Shown piece after piece: positions 26,905 to 36,173 of a DNA stretch of 64,000 bases (its first letter is position 1; each line of letters begins with the position of its first letter). The notes under the pieces are model-generated. The model saw only the letters and a list, made by a program, of their open reading frames with translations. It ran no database searches and was not told where the DNA came from. This DNA is from Ahrensia sp. (GTDB lineage: Bacteria; Pseudomonadota; Alphaproteobacteria; Rhizobiales; Rhizobiaceae): assembly GCA_028817895.1 (NCBI GenBank), contig JAPPOQ010000030.1, positions 268,773-332,772 of the forward strand, read 5' to 3'. Both the position numbers and the translations under genes were made by a program.

Positions 26905-27651
26905 TTACACGGAGCGCCCTCCGTCCACTTCAAGCGCGACCCCGGTGATGAAATCGGCTTCATCGCTCACCAGATACAAGGCGGCATTGGCCATATCACG
27001 GGGTTGGCAGAACCGGCCAAGCGGGATGACGGACTGGAATTTTGCGCGCACTTCCGGCGTGTCCTGCCCCATGAAATCAGCCAGCATGCCGGTTTCCCCC
27101 GCCACGGGGCACAGCGCATTGACGCGGATATTTTTGGGGGCGAGTTCCACCGCCATGCATTTGCAGGCATTGATGACCCAGGCTTTCGACGCATTGTACC
27201 ATAACAGGCCGGGGCGAGGCCTCAGACCCGCCGTTGAAGCCGTGGCGAGAATGTTGCCGCCACCTTGCGTGTCCATAATAGGGATGACCACTTTGGATGC
27301 GTGAAACAATGCCTTCATGTTGACGTCGCAAATGCGGTCGAAGCTTTGCTCATCGACGTCCAGGAGCGGCTGGTTGCGATGGGTGTAGCCGGCATTGAAG
27401 ACAAAGATATCAAGCGCGCCAAAATGCGACATCGCAGCTGCCGCCATGGCCTGATTATCCTGCGCTCGCGTCACGTCAACTTCCATCGCGACCGCCCTGT
27501 CGCCGATTTCGTCAGCGACCCGCCGCGCCTCATCGCCCTTCAAATCGGCGATCACCACATTGGCGCCTTCCTGCGCGAAGCGTTTGGCCATACCCTCGCC
27601 AAATCCACCCGCTGCGCCCGTGATGACGGCCGTTTTCCCCTCAAGTCGCAT
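26905..27651 (-). CDS. SDR-family oxidoreductase
   Basis: This 248-residue NAD(P)-dependent short-chain dehydrogenase is of the classical type. The ATG at 27651 has a GGGAGGA site and starts MRLEGKTAVITGAAGGFGEG, so the glycine motif TGAAGGFG falls near residue 12. The longer frame from 27711 is rejected. The active site is complete: NAG (FNAGYTH), Ser in ATASTAG and YxxxK as YNASKAW. The C-terminus ends VALEVDGGRSV, the normal SDR close. It is convergent with the PLP gene and divergent from the GNAT gene. Substrate cannot be read from the sequence; 3-ketoacyl reductase or sugar/alcohol dehydrogenase are both possible. Confidence 0.9.
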   Translation of the reverse strand: MRLEGKTAVITGAAGGFGEGMAKRFAQEGANVVIADLKGDEARRVADEIGDRAVAMEVDVTRAQDNQAMAAAAMSHFGALDIFVFNAGYTHRNQPLLDVDEQSFDRICDVNMKALFHASKVVIPIMDTQGGGNILATASTAGLRPRPGLLWYNASKAWVINACKCMAVELAPKNIRVNALCPVAGETGMLADFMGQDTPEVRAKFQSVIPLGRFCQPRDMANAALYLVSDEADFITGVALEVDGGRSV

Positions 27652-27726
27652 CCAATCCTCCCAAAAGTGCACATGTTCTGAAGCCTTCGAAAAGGCTATT
27701 GTGCGGGGCAATCAACCGCAAGCACG

Positions 27727-28203
27727 GTGACGATCTTGCCAGCATGCTTTCGCATCCGCCCAGCCATTCGCGGCGACATCTCCTTTTTGGAGCGCTGCGC
27801 GCATGAAGCCTATGAGCAGTATGTAAAGGCCATCGGGCGCAAACCGGCTCCGATGGTCTTTGATTTCAAAGCGCGCCTTGATCGTTCCAACATCGACGTG
27901 TTCGAGGACGAGACCGGCCCTTTTGGCTATATGGTCTGGAAAACAGGCCGCGATCACATCTTTTTGGAAAGCATAGCCATTTTGCCTGGCAGACAGGGCG
28001 AAGGTTGCGCCCGTCGTGCCATCAGCCATTTGGAGGTCCTGGCGCGATCCGAGGAATTGGCTGCTATTGAACTTTACACCAACGAAAAAATGACGGGTAA
28101 CCTCACGCTCTATCCCCATCTTGGGTTCCACGAAACAAACCGGGTCCGCGAGGATGGCTTCAATCGGGTCTACTTTCGCAAGGTCATAGAAGTGCAAAAC
28201 TGA
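27727..28203 (+). CDS. GNAT-family N-acetyltransferase
   Basis: This 158-residue acetyl-CoA-dependent acetyltransferase has the GNAT fold. The acetyl-CoA loop reads VLPGRQGEGCARRAISHLE (I before V), matching the Q/RxxGxG/A motif A. Motif B (AIELYTNEKMTGNLTLYPHLGF) carries the family's usual Tyr in YPHLGF. The first codon is GTG (27727); a TTG three codons later is an alternative. It is divergently placed 75 bp from the SDR gene and 39 bp before zwf. The acceptor substrate is unknown. Confidence 0.85.
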   Translation: MTILPACFRIRPAIRGDISFLERCAHEAYEQYVKAIGRKPAPMVFDFKARLDRSNIDVFEDETGPFGYMVWKTGRDHIFLESIAILPGRQGEGCARRAISHLEVLARSEELAAIELYTNEKMTGNLTLYPHLGFHETNRVREDGFNRVYFRKVIEVQN

Positions 28204-28242
28204 CGCGTTTACAGCTTGAATTAAATCGATTAGATCACCGCC

Positions 28243-29718
28243 ATGTCACGACAGATTATCCCCGTCGACCCGTTCGACTACATCATTTTTGGGGGCACAG
28301 GAGACCTTGCACAACGCAAGCTCCTGCCTGCCCTGTTCCAACGCGACCTCGATCGCCAATTGCCGGATGAGTGTCGGCTGATCGGGGCGGCCCGTTCGCA
28401 GCATGATGATGCCAGCTATCGCCATTTCGCTCGCGCCGCACTTGAGGAATTCGTTCCACAAGAGGAGCGGGAGACGGAGTGTGTTGAACGATTTCTGCAA
28501 AGACTGTGTTACGTGGTTGTCGACGCCACGGCGGAAGATGGCTGGCACCGCCTCAAATCCCTGCTCGACGAGGCCGATGACGGGCGCATAAGAGCCTTCT
28601 ACCTCGCTGTCGGCCCGGCTCTGTTTGACGATATCGCGGAGCGGCTGGAAAGCGTCGGACTGATTGATGAGCGTGCGAGGCTGGTGATCGAAAAGCCGTT
28701 CGGGCGCGATCTTGCAACCGCACAAGAGCTGAACCGCGCCATCGGACAACACTTTGGTGAAGAGCAAGTCTTTCGCATTGATCACTATCTGGGCAAGGAA
28801 ACCGTCCAGAACCTTCTCGCCCTTCGCTTCGCAAACACGTTGTTTGAGCCTCTTTGGAACTCGGCACATATCGATCATGTGCAGATCACGGTCGCCGAGA
28901 CCGTCGGTGTGGGGGATCGGGCAAGCTATTATGATCGTGCCGGCGCTCTGCGCGACATGATCCAGAACCATCTGCTGCAACTGCTGTGTCTCGTTGCCAT
29001 GGAACCGCCCGCCAGCGGGAGCGCTGACGCCATCCGCGATGAAAAACTCAAGGTTTTGCGCTCGCTCATGCCGATCTCGGTCGACAATGCCGATGCCAAT
29101 ACGGTGCGGGCACAATACAATGCCGGGGCCGGTCCTGACGGAAAAGTGGATGGCTATCTCGACGAGCTGGGTGAGGAGAGCGACACCGAAACTTTCGTCG
29201 CGCTGAAGGCAGAAATTGGCAATTGGCGCTGGGCTGGCGTGCCCTTCTACATGCGAACCGGAAAACGCATGGCCATGAAGATGTCGGAGATCGTGATCCA
29301 GTTCAAACCAATCCCTCATGCGCTTTTCAGCGAATCTTCCGGGAAAACCGTTGCAAACAGACTGGTGCTGCGCCTGCAACCGGATGAGAGCGTGAAGCAA
29401 TGGATCATGATCAAGGATCCGGGACCGGGCGGAATGCGCCTGAAACATGTGCCACTTGATATCTCATTTGCCGACGCATTCGAGGAACGCACGCCTGAAG
29501 CCTATGAGCGCCTGCTCCTTGATGTAATCCGCGGGAACCAAACCCTTTTCATGCGCCGCGACGAGGTTGAAGCGGCGTGGCAATGGATCGACCCGATTTA
29601 CAACGCCTGGAGCGACACGTCCCAGCCTGTCCGCAAATATACGGCAGGAACATGGGGGCCGAGCCAGTCCGTTGCCATGATCGAACGGGATGGGCGAACC
29701 TGGCATGATGGTGACTGA
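28243..29718 (+). CDS. zwf: Glucose-6-phosphate 1-dehydrogenase
   Basis: Oxidises glucose 6-phosphate to 6-phosphogluconolactone with NADP(+), the entry to the Entner-Doudoroff and oxidative pentose phosphate routes. The product is 491 residues, normal for the family. The nucleotide motif FGGTGDLAQRKLLPAL covers residues 16-31, and the active-site signature RIDHYLGKE is at 178-186 with the catalytic His 181. A second conserved segment is PFYMRTGKRM. It leads a tight operon; its TGA overlaps the ATG of pgl by one base. Confidence 0.97.
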   Translation: MSRQIIPVDPFDYIIFGGTGDLAQRKLLPALFQRDLDRQLPDECRLIGAARSQHDDASYRHFARAALEEFVPQEERETECVERFLQRLCYVVVDATAEDGWHRLKSLLDEADDGRIRAFYLAVGPALFDDIAERLESVGLIDERARLVIEKPFGRDLATAQELNRAIGQHFGEEQVFRIDHYLGKETVQNLLALRFANTLFEPLWNSAHIDHVQITVAETVGVGDRASYYDRAGALRDMIQNHLLQLLCLVAMEPPASGSADAIRDEKLKVLRSLMPISVDNADANTVRAQYNAGAGPDGKVDGYLDELGEESDTETFVALKAEIGNWRWAGVPFYMRTGKRMAMKMSEIVIQFKPIPHALFSESSGKTVANRLVLRLQPDESVKQWIMIKDPGPGGMRLKHVPLDISFADAFEERTPEAYERLLLDVIRGNQTLFMRRDEVEAAWQWIDPIYNAWSDTSQPVRKYTAGTWGPSQSVAMIERDGRTWHDGD

Positions 29719-30383
29719 TGGCAGTCGAAGCGTTTCACAATTTTGAAGACCGAGAGTCGCTGGCTGCGGCACTGACCTCAACCGTTGCAGGTAAGTTGCG
29801 GCAGTCACTTGAGCAAACAGGCGTTGCCTCGCTCGCTGTGTCGGGCGGCTCGACGCCGGGTCTCTTCTTCGAGAGGCTCTCCACTCTGGCGCTTGACTGG
29901 AGAAACGTTACGGTTGCGTTGGTCGACGAGCGCGATGTGCCACTCGACCATGAGCGCAGCAATGAACGGTTGGTGCGCCAAACGCTTCTCACAAACGCTG
30001 CGGCGGAGGCGCAATTTCTCCCAATCCGAGATGCACAGGCGCTTGCCGGACTTCCTGACCAGTTCACTGTGCTCATTCTGGGCATGGGCACCGACGGTCA
30101 CACAGCGTCGTGGTTTCCGAATGGCGACACGCTTGAGGCCGTGACCGACCCGGACTGCCTGGAACGGGTCATGGCGCTAGAGGCCCCCTGTGCTGGCGAG
30201 AAACGCTACACGCTCACTATGCCCGCCGTCGCCCAAGCCAGATTCCTTGCGCTGCACATTGAGGGCGACAAGAAACGTGAGACCTTCGATGCGGCAATGG
30301 ATGTCCGCGAGCCAGAGTCCATGCCCGTCGCCCTTCTTCTTCGCGATGAAGCTGTGAAACTGCATGTATTTTGGGCGCCGTGA
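29718..30383 (+). CDS. pgl: 6-phosphogluconolactonase
   Basis: Hydrolyses 6-phosphogluconolactone to 6-phosphogluconate. The product is 221 residues. SGGSTPGLFFERLS near residues 42-55 and VDERDVPLDHERSNERLV near 73-90 are the two diagnostic segments of DevB-type Pgl, and GMGTDGHTASWFPN near 117-130 forms the phosphate site. The start overlaps the zwf stop in TGATG, so translation is coupled. edd follows after 52 bp. Confidence 0.95.
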   Translation: MAVEAFHNFEDRESLAAALTSTVAGKLRQSLEQTGVASLAVSGGSTPGLFFERLSTLALDWRNVTVALVDERDVPLDHERSNERLVRQTLLTNAAAEAQFLPIRDAQALAGLPDQFTVLILGMGTDGHTASWFPNGDTLEAVTDPDCLERVMALEAPCAGEKRYTLTMPAVAQARFLALHIEGDKKRETFDAAMDVREPESMPVALLLRDEAVKLHVFWAP

Positions 30384-30435
30384 CCTGACGCTTTGACAGC
30401 GGTTTGCGGCAGCGAACGACCCTACGGAGACAGAT

Positions 30436-32244
30436 ATGACCATTGCCGCCATCACTGATGTGACCGAACGGATTATCGAACGCTCCAAGCCAACCCGCGA
30501 GCCCTATCTGGACAGAATGCGGGCAGCTGCCGAAAGCGGGCCTCATCGCGGCTCCTTGTCCTGCGCTAATCTCGCTCATGGTTTTGCCGCCTGCCCCGCT
30601 TCCGACAAGGAAAAGCTCGCCGGTGAAGTTGTCCCCAATCTGGCAATCATCACGTCTTACAACGACATGCTGTCAGCGCATGAGCCTTATCAGCGCTTTC
30701 CGCCGATCATCAAACAGGCTGCCCGGGATGCAGGAGCGGTTGCCCAGGTGGCGTCCGGCGTGCCCGCCATGTGTGATGGCGTGACACAGGGCAATAAAGG
30801 CATGGAGTTGTCGCTGTTTTCACGCGATGTCATCGCGATGGCGACGGCGGTGGGTCTGTCCCACAACATGTTCGACGCGGCGCTGTATCTTGGCATTTGT
30901 GACAAAATCGTGCCCGGCCTGATGATCGGTGCGCTGACCTTCTCGCATCTCCCCGCGATTTTTGTGCCAGCCGGGCCGATGCCGTCTGGGCAGCCCAATG
31001 ACGAGAAGGTGCGCATTCGCCAGCTCTACGCAGAAGGCAAGGTTGGCCGCGACGAGTTGCTGAAATCAGAAAGCGCGTCTTATCATTCACCCGGCACATG
31101 CACCTTTTATGGAACGGCCAATTCCAATCAGATGCTGATGGAATTCATGGGACTTCATCTGCCGGGCGCGAGTTTCATTAATCCTGACACGCCTTTGCGC
31201 GACGCCCTCACGCGAGAGGCCACCAAGCGCGCTTTGGCAATCACCGCGAGCGGAAACGCATTCACCCCCATTGGTGAGGTGATCGATGAGAAGGCGATCG
31301 TCAACGGTGTCATCGGCCTGCATGCGACGGGCGGTTCCACCAACCATGTGCTGCATCTCGTGGCCATCGCAAAGGCAGCCGGAATCGTGCTCACGCTTGA
31401 GGATATGTCCGATCTGGCCGCATGCACGCCATTGCTGGCGCGGGTCTATCCAAACGGAATGGCCGATGTGAACCACTTCCATGCGGCGGGCGGCCTGCCC
31501 TATCTGATCGGCGAGATGGTGCGTGAAGGCCATCTGCACGAGGACGTGAAAACGGTCAATGGCGAGGGCCTTGGCTCAATGGCTCGCGAGCCCAAGCTGG
31601 ATGGCAACGATGTCGTTTGGGTCGACGCGCCAAAAAAAGCGGCCAACGACAAGATCCTCGCAACCGTATCCAAACCCTTCTCAACGGAGGGTGGCCTGCA
31701 CATGCTGGATGGCAATATTGGTCGCGCCGTCATCAAGATTTCGGCGGTCAAAGAGCAGTTTCACGTCACCGAAGCACCGGTGCGGGTGTTTGCTGATCAG
31801 GAAAGCGTTCAGGCCGCCTTTAAGGCGGGCGAGCTTGATCGCGATGTGATCGTGGTCTGCCGTTTCCAGGGACCGAAGGCGAACGGCATGCCGGAGCTGC
31901 ATCGTTTTGCATCGCCCCTCGGCGTGTTGCAGGATCGCGGCCACAAGGTTGCCCTCATCACGGATGGGCGCATGTCCGGCGCATCGGGCAAAGTTCCGGC
32001 GGCCATTCACTGTACTCCGGAAGCCGCTGATGGCGGTGGCATCGCAAAACTGCGCGACGGCGATATCGTGCGTCTCGATGCCCGCAATGGCACTTTGCAA
32101 GCCTTAGTCGATGAAGAGGAATGGGCAGCGCGTGAGGCGGTGACAGCCGATCTCAGTCACCACGACCATGGCATGGGAACGGAGCTCTTCCGTTGTTTCC
32201 GCAAGATGGTCTGCGGCTCCGATGCTGGCGCCAGCCCTCTGTGA
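30436..32244 (+). CDS. edd: Phosphogluconate dehydratase
   Basis: Dehydrates 6-phosphogluconate to 2-keto-3-deoxy-6-phosphogluconate in the Entner-Doudoroff pathway. The 602-residue product belongs to the IlvD/Edd iron-sulfur dehydratases. The family blocks are intact: [65 protein letters not shown] and [19 protein letters not shown]. Cys residues in the second, third and fourth blocks bind the cluster. It ends the zwf-pgl-edd operon; eda is not in this window, so KDPG aldolase must lie elsewhere. Confidence 0.96.
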   Translation: MTIAAITDVTERIIERSKPTREPYLDRMRAAAESGPHRGSLSCANLAHGFAACPASDKEKLAGEVVPNLAIITSYNDMLSAHEPYQRFPPIIKQAARDAGAVAQVASGVPAMCDGVTQGNKGMELSLFSRDVIAMATAVGLSHNMFDAALYLGICDKIVPGLMIGALTFSHLPAIFVPAGPMPSGQPNDEKVRIRQLYAEGKVGRDELLKSESASYHSPGTCTFYGTANSNQMLMEFMGLHLPGASFINPDTPLRDALTREATKRALAITASGNAFTPIGEVIDEKAIVNGVIGLHATGGSTNHVLHLVAIAKAAGIVLTLEDMSDLAACTPLLARVYPNGMADVNHFHAAGGLPYLIGEMVREGHLHEDVKTVNGEGLGSMAREPKLDGNDVVWVDAPKKAANDKILATVSKPFSTEGGLHMLDGNIGRAVIKISAVKEQFHVTEAPVRVFADQESVQAAFKAGELDRDVIVVCRFQGPKANGMPELHRFASPLGVLQDRGHKVALITDGRMSGASGKVPAAIHCTPEAADGGGIAKLRDGDIVRLDARNGTLQALVDEEEWAAREAVTADLSHHDHGMGTELFRCFRKMVCGSDAGASPL

Positions 32245-32273
32245 CGCCTTGCGGTGGCCCCTTTGAAAGCGCG

Positions 32274-32867
32274 TCAAGAGACGGTGTAACCAACTTCGGC
32301 GCTGGCCCGCGCAATCCAGCCCCAGAACGATCGCACCATGCTGGTGACCACATAAAGGTCAAAAGCCTGATCGCCGGTGCGGTGAATGGTCAGCCCGATC
32401 TCGTGATGATGGCTGAGCTTAGCCGTACCGACCGGAAAGGCATCCGCCGAGAAGTCGAGCGCGATGCCGGATGCCAGCACCCATTCGCAGCGCTCACCGG
32501 AAATCGAAACGACCGTTCTGGCATGCGTGAGAGCCGTCACGGCGCCGATATCGGCGCCGATGGCCTTGCGCAGACGCACTTCCAGATCATCAGTTTCGTC
32601 CTCGACAAGCCAACGTCCCGGTCCGGTCGACATAAGGACGACATCGCCTTTCGTGGCGACGGCGTTGCCCGGCTTGATGGACGCGCCGGTGACGGATTTC
32701 ACCGCTTTCTTCAGCGCGGAAATCGAGTCCGGCCAGGCTTGAACCTGAACGAGAGAGTCACACAGGCGTTCCGACAGACCGACGCCCGGCTCTCCGCTTG
32801 TGTCTCCGAAACGGCCTGGCTCTGCCAAGGCGTGAAGCGGCGAGACTTTCTCGATTGCATCAGCCAT
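32274..32867 (-). CDS. soxG: Sarcosine oxidase gamma subunit
   Basis: This is the small gamma subunit (197 residues) of the tetrahydrofolate-linked heterotetrameric sarcosine oxidase. The ATG at 32867 lies in the last codons of soxA (8-bp overlap) and has a GGGGGAGCGG site; the longer frame from 32981 is rejected. The sequence MADAIEKVSPLHALAEPGRFG, the central LMSTGPGRWLVEDE and the late SGERCEWVLASGIALDFSADAF followed by LTIHRTGDQAFDLYV are typical of SoxG, a GcvT/YgfZ-like fold. It is the last gene of soxBDAG. Confidence 0.92.
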   Translation of the reverse strand: MADAIEKVSPLHALAEPGRFGDTSGEPGVGLSERLCDSLVQVQAWPDSISALKKAVKSVTGASIKPGNAVATKGDVVLMSTGPGRWLVEDETDDLEVRLRKAIGADIGAVTALTHARTVVSISGERCEWVLASGIALDFSADAFPVGTAKLSHHHEIGLTIHRTGDQAFDLYVVTSMVRSFWGWIARASAEVGYTVS

Positions 32868-35800
32868 GCATCCGCTCCCCCTTGGGATCGACCATATGTG
32901 GGCTGACAACTTCCACCGCGACATGGGCGCTGCGCACCGGGTTGGTGGCAAACATCTTTTCGCCGTGCCGTATCTTTCCACGTTCCAACAAGGCGAGCGA
33001 TACGTAGCAATTCAGTTCGGGCGAGAAGCAGGTTGATGTTGTGTGGCCCTGACTGATACCCGGCTCGTCGCGGTTGCCAGCAACAAGATGGCTGCCACCG
33101 CGAATGCGCTGACCGTCGACTGACTTGATGGCCACGAGTTGCAGCCGATCCTCGCTTTGCAAGGCCTCCCGTTGCAATAAGGCCTTTCCGATGAAGTTTT
33201 TCTTTGTGGACACCATGCCAGAGAGGCCAAGATCATGCGGCGTCGTGCGCCCGTTCAGTTCAGGCCCGGCAACGTGACCCTTCTCGATGCGCAGGGTGGA
33301 GAGCGCTTCCAGGCCGTATGGCGTGATGCGATGAGGCCTTCCTGCTTCCATAAGCGCATCCCACAAACCCTGGCCGCAATGCGCTCCGCAATACAACTCG
33401 TAAGCCAGTTCTCCTGAAAAGGAGAGACGGGCAATCAGCACATCAATACCGCCCAGTTTAAGTTCACGCACGCCCATAAAGGGCAACTGGTCATTGGATA
33501 TGGGCTTGGCCCCAAACAGGTTTTCCAGAACGGCTCGAGATTTCGGGCCGGCAAGCGCGACCCCCGCCCATTCATCGGAAACGGAGGTCAGCGCAACTTT
33601 CAGGTCTGGCCACACCACGTCTCGATGATATTCCAGATGCTCCATGACACGCCCAGCACCGGCAGTGGTGGTCGTCATCAAGAACCGATGCTCGTCAAGC
33701 CGCCACGTCGTGCCATCGTCGAACAGAAAGCCGTCCTCGCGCAGCATCAGGCCATAGCGCGCCTTGCCGACAGGAAGCTTGGCAAAGCCATTGGAGTAAA
33801 CCCGGTTGAGAAACTCCACCGCATCCGGGCCCTGCACATCGATCTTGCCGAGCGTGGAGACATCCACAATGCCGACGCTTTCCCGCACGGCTCTGGCTTC
33901 GCGAATATAGGCCTGCTCAACCGTTTCGCCCGGACCGTTATAGCTTTCCGGTCTCAACCAGGGGCCATTGGCATACATGCCGGCCCGGTTGGCGACGTGC
34001 CAGTCATGCATCGGGGTGAGCCGTTCAGCGGCGAGATGGCCAAACTTTTCGCCAGCCACTGCGCCTAACGCAACTGGGGTGTAGGGCGGGCGAAACCGCG
34101 TCGTCCCAACCTCGGGAATGGGCAGGTCACGGGCCTCCGCCATGATGGCAAGACCGGTGACGTTGGACGTCTTGCCCTGGTCGGTTGCCATGCCAAGCGT
34201 TGTGTAGCGTTTCAAATGCTCAACAGAAACGAACCCTTCCCGATGCGCCAGCCGAACATCGTCGGCCGTTACATCATGTTGCAGATCGACGAACGCCTTG
34301 TGCTTTGACCTGACTTCAAACACCGGTGCTGGCGCATAATCGATGCTGTCACCCTCAATTTCGGGGACGCTGCTTTCTCCTTCGCCCAGACCGCAATCGG
34401 CGAGGGCGAGAACCGCAGCCTCCTCACCGGAGCGAAACGCCTGCCGCAGCCCGAATTTCCCCGCCATCGCTCCGGCACCATGCCAGTTCGATGTCGCTTC
34501 TCCCGGCAGGAAGGCCTGCAATTCGCTGTCCCAGACCGGCTTGCCACCCTGTTGCGAGGTGAGATGCTTGCCACCCTGTTGCGAGGTGAGATGGAAGGCG
34601 GGCGACCATCCGCCCGAAACCGCCAGCGCATCGCAGGCGACGATCTGACGATTGCTACCGACGGTGTTCGTTGTTTCATTGAAGTCGGCGACCTCAACGG
34701 CACTCAGCGTCTGAAAACCCTTTGCCCGCAATACGGCAGACCCAGTGTGTATGGTTGCGCGCGTTTCTGCACCCGCTTCCCGAATTGCATCGCCCACATC
34801 GCTGCGCGTATCGATGATTGCGGTTATGATGACGCCGCATCGCGCCATATCGCGGGCGGCGAGCCAACCCGTATCGTTGTTGGTGAACACCGCAACGGAA
34901 CGACCCGGCGAAACGCCAAACTCACGGGCATAGCGACGCGCCGCATCCGCCAAGATGACGCCCGGCTTGTCATTGCCACCAAAAACCATGGGACGCTCTA
35001 TCGCACCCGTGGCAATGACGGCGGATGTGGTGCGGATCGTCCAGGCTCGCTGACGTGGCTCATGCGGGGCAGGTCGCAATTTGTGGTCGGCCACACGCTC
35101 GATGGCGAGATAGGTTTCGCCGTCAAACATGCTTTGTACCGTGCAACGCGACAGCACACGGACATTCTCATGTTCTGCAAGCGCAGCAAGCTCTCGCTTC
35201 ACCCAATCCTGCGCCGCCTCTCCATCGAGATACTCGCAGGCACTGCGCAGCGAGCCGCCAGCTTCCGCGCTTTCGTCGCAAAGGATGACCCTTGCACCCG
35301 CACTTGCCGCCCGTTTGGCCGCGGCAATGCCAGCAGCGCCGCTGCCGACGACAAGGACATCGCAATAGGCATTCATACGAGCATAATGGTCGGGGTCGGG
35401 ATCAACCGTCGGTTTGCCCAGCCCGGCAGCCCTGCGGATGAACTGCTCGCAAAACCACCAGAACTTGGTGCCCATGCCGGGCGTGCCCATGAATGTCTTG
35501 TAATAAAACCCTGCCGCAAACGCCTTGCCCGGGAGCTGGTTTATGGCCATCAGGTCGAACTTCGCCGAGGGCCAACGGTTTTGCGAACGCGCCTCCAGAC
35601 CTTCGTAAAGCTCGATCTCGGTGGCCCGAATATTGGGTTCTTGCCGCGCACCGGACCGCAATGTGACCAGGGCTGACGGTTCCTCAGAACCAGCCGAAAA
35701 GATGCCGCGCGGGCGGTGATACTTGAATGACCGCGCGACAATGTCGACGCCATTGGCAAGCAAGGCGGAAGCGAGTGTGTCGCCAACATGCCCTTCATAA

Positions 35801-35889
35801 GACTTGCCATCAAAGCTGAAGGTCAGCGTCTTGTCGGTATCGATGCTTGTGCCGACGCCGGGTCGCAAAGTGAGCCGTACCCCGCTCAT
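32860..35889 (-). CDS. soxA: Sarcosine oxidase alpha subunit
   Basis: This is the large subunit (1009 residues) of tetrameric sarcosine oxidase, which demethylates sarcosine to glycine and delivers 5,10-methylene-tetrahydrofolate. An N-terminal ferredoxin-like module covers ~20-110 (FDGKSYEGHVGDTLASALLANG). A dinucleotide-binding domain starts near 173 (VLVVGSGAAGIAAAKRAAS), and a GcvT-like folate domain forms the C-terminal ~400 residues (GIVDVSTLGKIDVQGPDA). A perfect 27-bp tandem duplication adds nine residues, HLTSQQGGK twice, at about 433-450. It overlaps soxD (ATGA) and soxG (8 bp). The frame stays open, so the enzyme is probably functional. Confidence 0.95.
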   Translation of the reverse strand: MSGVRLTLRPGVGTSIDTDKTLTFSFDGKSYEGHVGDTLASALLANGVDIVARSFKYHRPRGIFSAGSEEPSALVTLRSGARQEPNIRATEIELYEGLEARSQNRWPSAKFDLMAINQLPGKAFAAGFYYKTFMGTPGMGTKFWWFCEQFIRRAAGLGKPTVDPDPDHYARMNAYCDVLVVGSGAAGIAAAKRAASAGARVILCDESAEAGGSLRSACEYLDGEAAQDWVKRELAALAEHENVRVLSRCTVQSMFDGETYLAIERVADHKLRPAPHEPRQRAWTIRTTSAVIATGAIERPMVFGGNDKPGVILADAARRYAREFGVSPGRSVAVFTNNDTGWLAARDMARCGVIITAIIDTRSDVGDAIREAGAETRATIHTGSAVLRAKGFQTLSAVEVADFNETTNTVGSNRQIVACDALAVSGGWSPAFHLTSQQGGKHLTSQQGGKPVWDSELQAFLPGEATSNWHGAGAMAGKFGLRQAFRSGEEAAVLALADCGLGEGESSVPEIEGDSIDYAPAPVFEVRSKHKAFVDLQHDVTADDVRLAHREGFVSVEHLKRYTTLGMATDQGKTSNVTGLAIMAEARDLPIPEVGTTRFRPPYTPVALGAVAGEKFGHLAAERLTPMHDWHVANRAGMYANGPWLRPESYNGPGETVEQAYIREARAVRESVGIVDVSTLGKIDVQGPDAVEFLNRVYSNGFAKLPVGKARYGLMLREDGFLFDDGTTWRLDEHRFLMTTTTAGAGRVMEHLEYHRDVVWPDLKVALTSVSDEWAGVALAGPKSRAVLENLFGAKPISNDQLPFMGVRELKLGGIDVLIARLSFSGELAYELYCGAHCGQGLWDALMEAGRPHRITPYGLEALSTLRIEKGHVAGPELNGRTTPHDLGLSGMVSTKKNFIGKALLQREALQSEDRLQLVAIKSVDGQRIRGGSHLVAGNRDEPGISQGHTTSTCFSPELNCYVSLALLERGKIRHGEKMFATNPVRSAHVAVEVVSPHMVDPKGERMHG
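34540..34593. repeat. 27-bp perfect tandem duplication inside soxA
   Basis: The 27 bases 34540-34566 are repeated exactly at 34567-34593 (unit begins CTTGCCACCCTGTTGCGAGG). Being a multiple of three, it preserves the frame and repeats HLTSQQGGK. Identity between copies implies a recent slippage event. Confidence 0.95.
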
Positions 35890-36173
35890 GTCGCTCGGCC
35901 CCGCTTCAATGCCTTGGCGAAGGGCCCGACCGGTTCGCAGGAAACGACCTCATGGGTCGTGACATTGCGCACTACCTTTATGTGGTTGCGGCAACCGGAT
36001 GTGTGATTCCAGATCTCCTCATGCAATCCAGACGGGTTTTCGCGGTCAAAAACATAAGCCGCATGGGCCTCAATGCTTTCATCAGCGAAAGACGGACGAC
36101 GCGCATTCGCATCCCCACGATAGGTGAATTCGGATTGATCACGCAGACCGCAATAGGGGCAAGTCAACAGCAT
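35886..36173 (-). CDS. soxD: Sarcosine oxidase delta subunit
   Basis: This 95-residue zinc-binding delta subunit completes the sarcosine oxidase tetramer. I chose the ATG at 36173, which overlaps the soxB stop in TGATG and opens MLLTCPYCGLRDQSEF; an in-frame GTG at 36185 lies inside soxB. Zinc ligands are the early CPYC pair together with the later H and C in HTSGCRNHIKVVRN. Its 3' end overlaps soxA by 4 bp (ATGA). Confidence 0.95.
   Translation of the reverse strand: MLLTCPYCGLRDQSEFTYRGDANARRPSFADESIEAHAAYVFDRENPSGLHEEIWNHTSGCRNHIKVVRNVTTHEVVSCEPVGPFAKALKRGRAT

Noticed and set aside
28246..29448. 400-residue open frame on the minus strand
   Set aside because: Antisense shadow of zwf, with no recognisable domain.
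34480..35676. 398-residue open frame on the plus strand
   Set aside because: Antisense shadow of soxA, with no motifs.
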